Shown here in pieces: positions 63,769 to 64,000 of a DNA stretch of 64,000 nt (the stretch's first letter is position 1; every line of letters begins with the position of its first letter). The stretch is taken from the NCBI RefSeq assembly GCF_003056345.1, contig NZ_PYWB01000005.1:1-64000 (forward strand), read 5' to 3'. This DNA is from Devosia submarina (GTDB lineage: Bacteria > Pseudomonadota > Alphaproteobacteria > Rhizobiales > Devosiaceae). The translations under genes were made by a program, and so were the position numbers. Under the pieces are notes generated by a model. The model was not told where the DNA came from and did not search any database. It worked only from the letters and a program-made list of their open reading frames with translations.

Positions 63769-63830
63769 GCCGTCCGGTGCTTGCGGCACAACGGATGCAG
63801 AACCGAACACTCCGTTAGGAACAGTAATAA

Positions 63831-64000
63831 ATGACCTATGATCCCGTTTCCGCCAATCCGCTGCATGGCAATCCGCTGAGGACGCGGGCTGATGTGGAGA
63901 AGGCGCTGCGTGACCTTTTCCAGCCCCTGCTGCCCTATTTTTCCAAAGGCGGGGCGCGGGTGCGGCTCGATGGGGCGGCGGCGCATTTTGATCGGGCGGC
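63831..64000 (+). CDS. DUF2264 protein, start only
   Basis: The first 56 codons of a gene that runs off the window: [46 protein letters not shown]. This matches the N-terminus of DUF2264 proteins, which accompany plant-polysaccharide catabolism and may be glycan-active enzymes with an alpha/alpha toroid fold. AGGA lies ten bases before the ATG. It is probably part of the LacI-controlled operon. Confidence 0.75.
   Translation, partial: MTYDPVSANPLHGNPLRTRADVEKALRDLFQPLLPYFSKGGARVRLDGAAAHFDRA

Noticed and set aside
1-64000. CRISPR arrays, rRNA, tRNA, riboswitches and complete insertion sequences
   Set aside because: None was seen: no regularly spaced repeats, cloverleaf-like segments, conserved aptamer cores or transposase genes were recognised.

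Overview
This window looks like a chromosome segment of a GC-rich alphaproteobacterium of the order Hyphomicrobiales, perhaps close to Devosia. That assignment is an inference from gene content (five-step hut pathway with HutF and HutG, several peptide/sugar ABC importers, DUF6894, DUF2243, DUF2264) and from GC-rich palindromic intergenic repeats; no rRNA or marker gene is present to confirm it.

Layout: (1) 1-3.5 kb is a small accessory patch with a partial lipoprotein gene, a short tyrosine recombinase, a frameshifted aminoglycoside-acetyltransferase-like gene, an APH-family kinase and a protein-phosphatase fragment. (2) 3.5-11.6 kb is the histidine-utilisation locus: hutI-hutH-hutG-hutU-hutD on the minus strand, with 4-base overlaps between the first four genes, diverging from hutF and hutC. 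(3) 11.6-21.5 kb holds a HisC-like aminotransferase, an SDR, a spermidine/putrescine-type ABC importer, a divergent histidinol-dehydrogenase paralogue, a zinc alcohol dehydrogenase and an APH-like kinase. Three copies of the 12-mer ATGTATAGACAT (between hutI and hutF, between hisC-like and the SDR, and before the importer) suggest that HutC controls the whole block, so it is probably an upper pathway feeding an imidazole or amino-alcohol compound into histidine degradation. This is the most novel part of the window.

(4) 22.2-32.5 kb is a compact sugar-acid cluster: FCD-type GntR regulator, Opp/Dpp-type importer, a type II D-mannonate dehydratase with its full catalytic set, and two further enolase-superfamily dehydratases. 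(5) 32.7-36.4 kb is a TetR-controlled HlyD/FtsX/LolD-type tripartite export module, followed by a convergent membrane diguanylate cyclase.

(6) 37.8-50.4 kb is a mixed housekeeping and stress region: DUF488, manganese catalase, RlpA-like protein, two adjacent broken oxidoreductases, GNAT, DUF72, histidine phosphatase, NAD(P)HX dehydratase, stress-type SDR, DUF2243, zinc alcohol dehydrogenase, DUF6894. (7) 50.4-53.7 kb is a YbbA/YbbP-like ABC pair. (8) 53.9-64 kb is a LacI-controlled oligosaccharide cluster: CE7-type esterase, LacI regulator, a second Opp/Dpp-type importer paralogous to the one at 23-29 kb, and the start of a DUF2264 gene. Its internal gaps are filled by palindromic repeats.

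No rRNA, tRNA, CRISPR array or complete insertion sequence was recognised.
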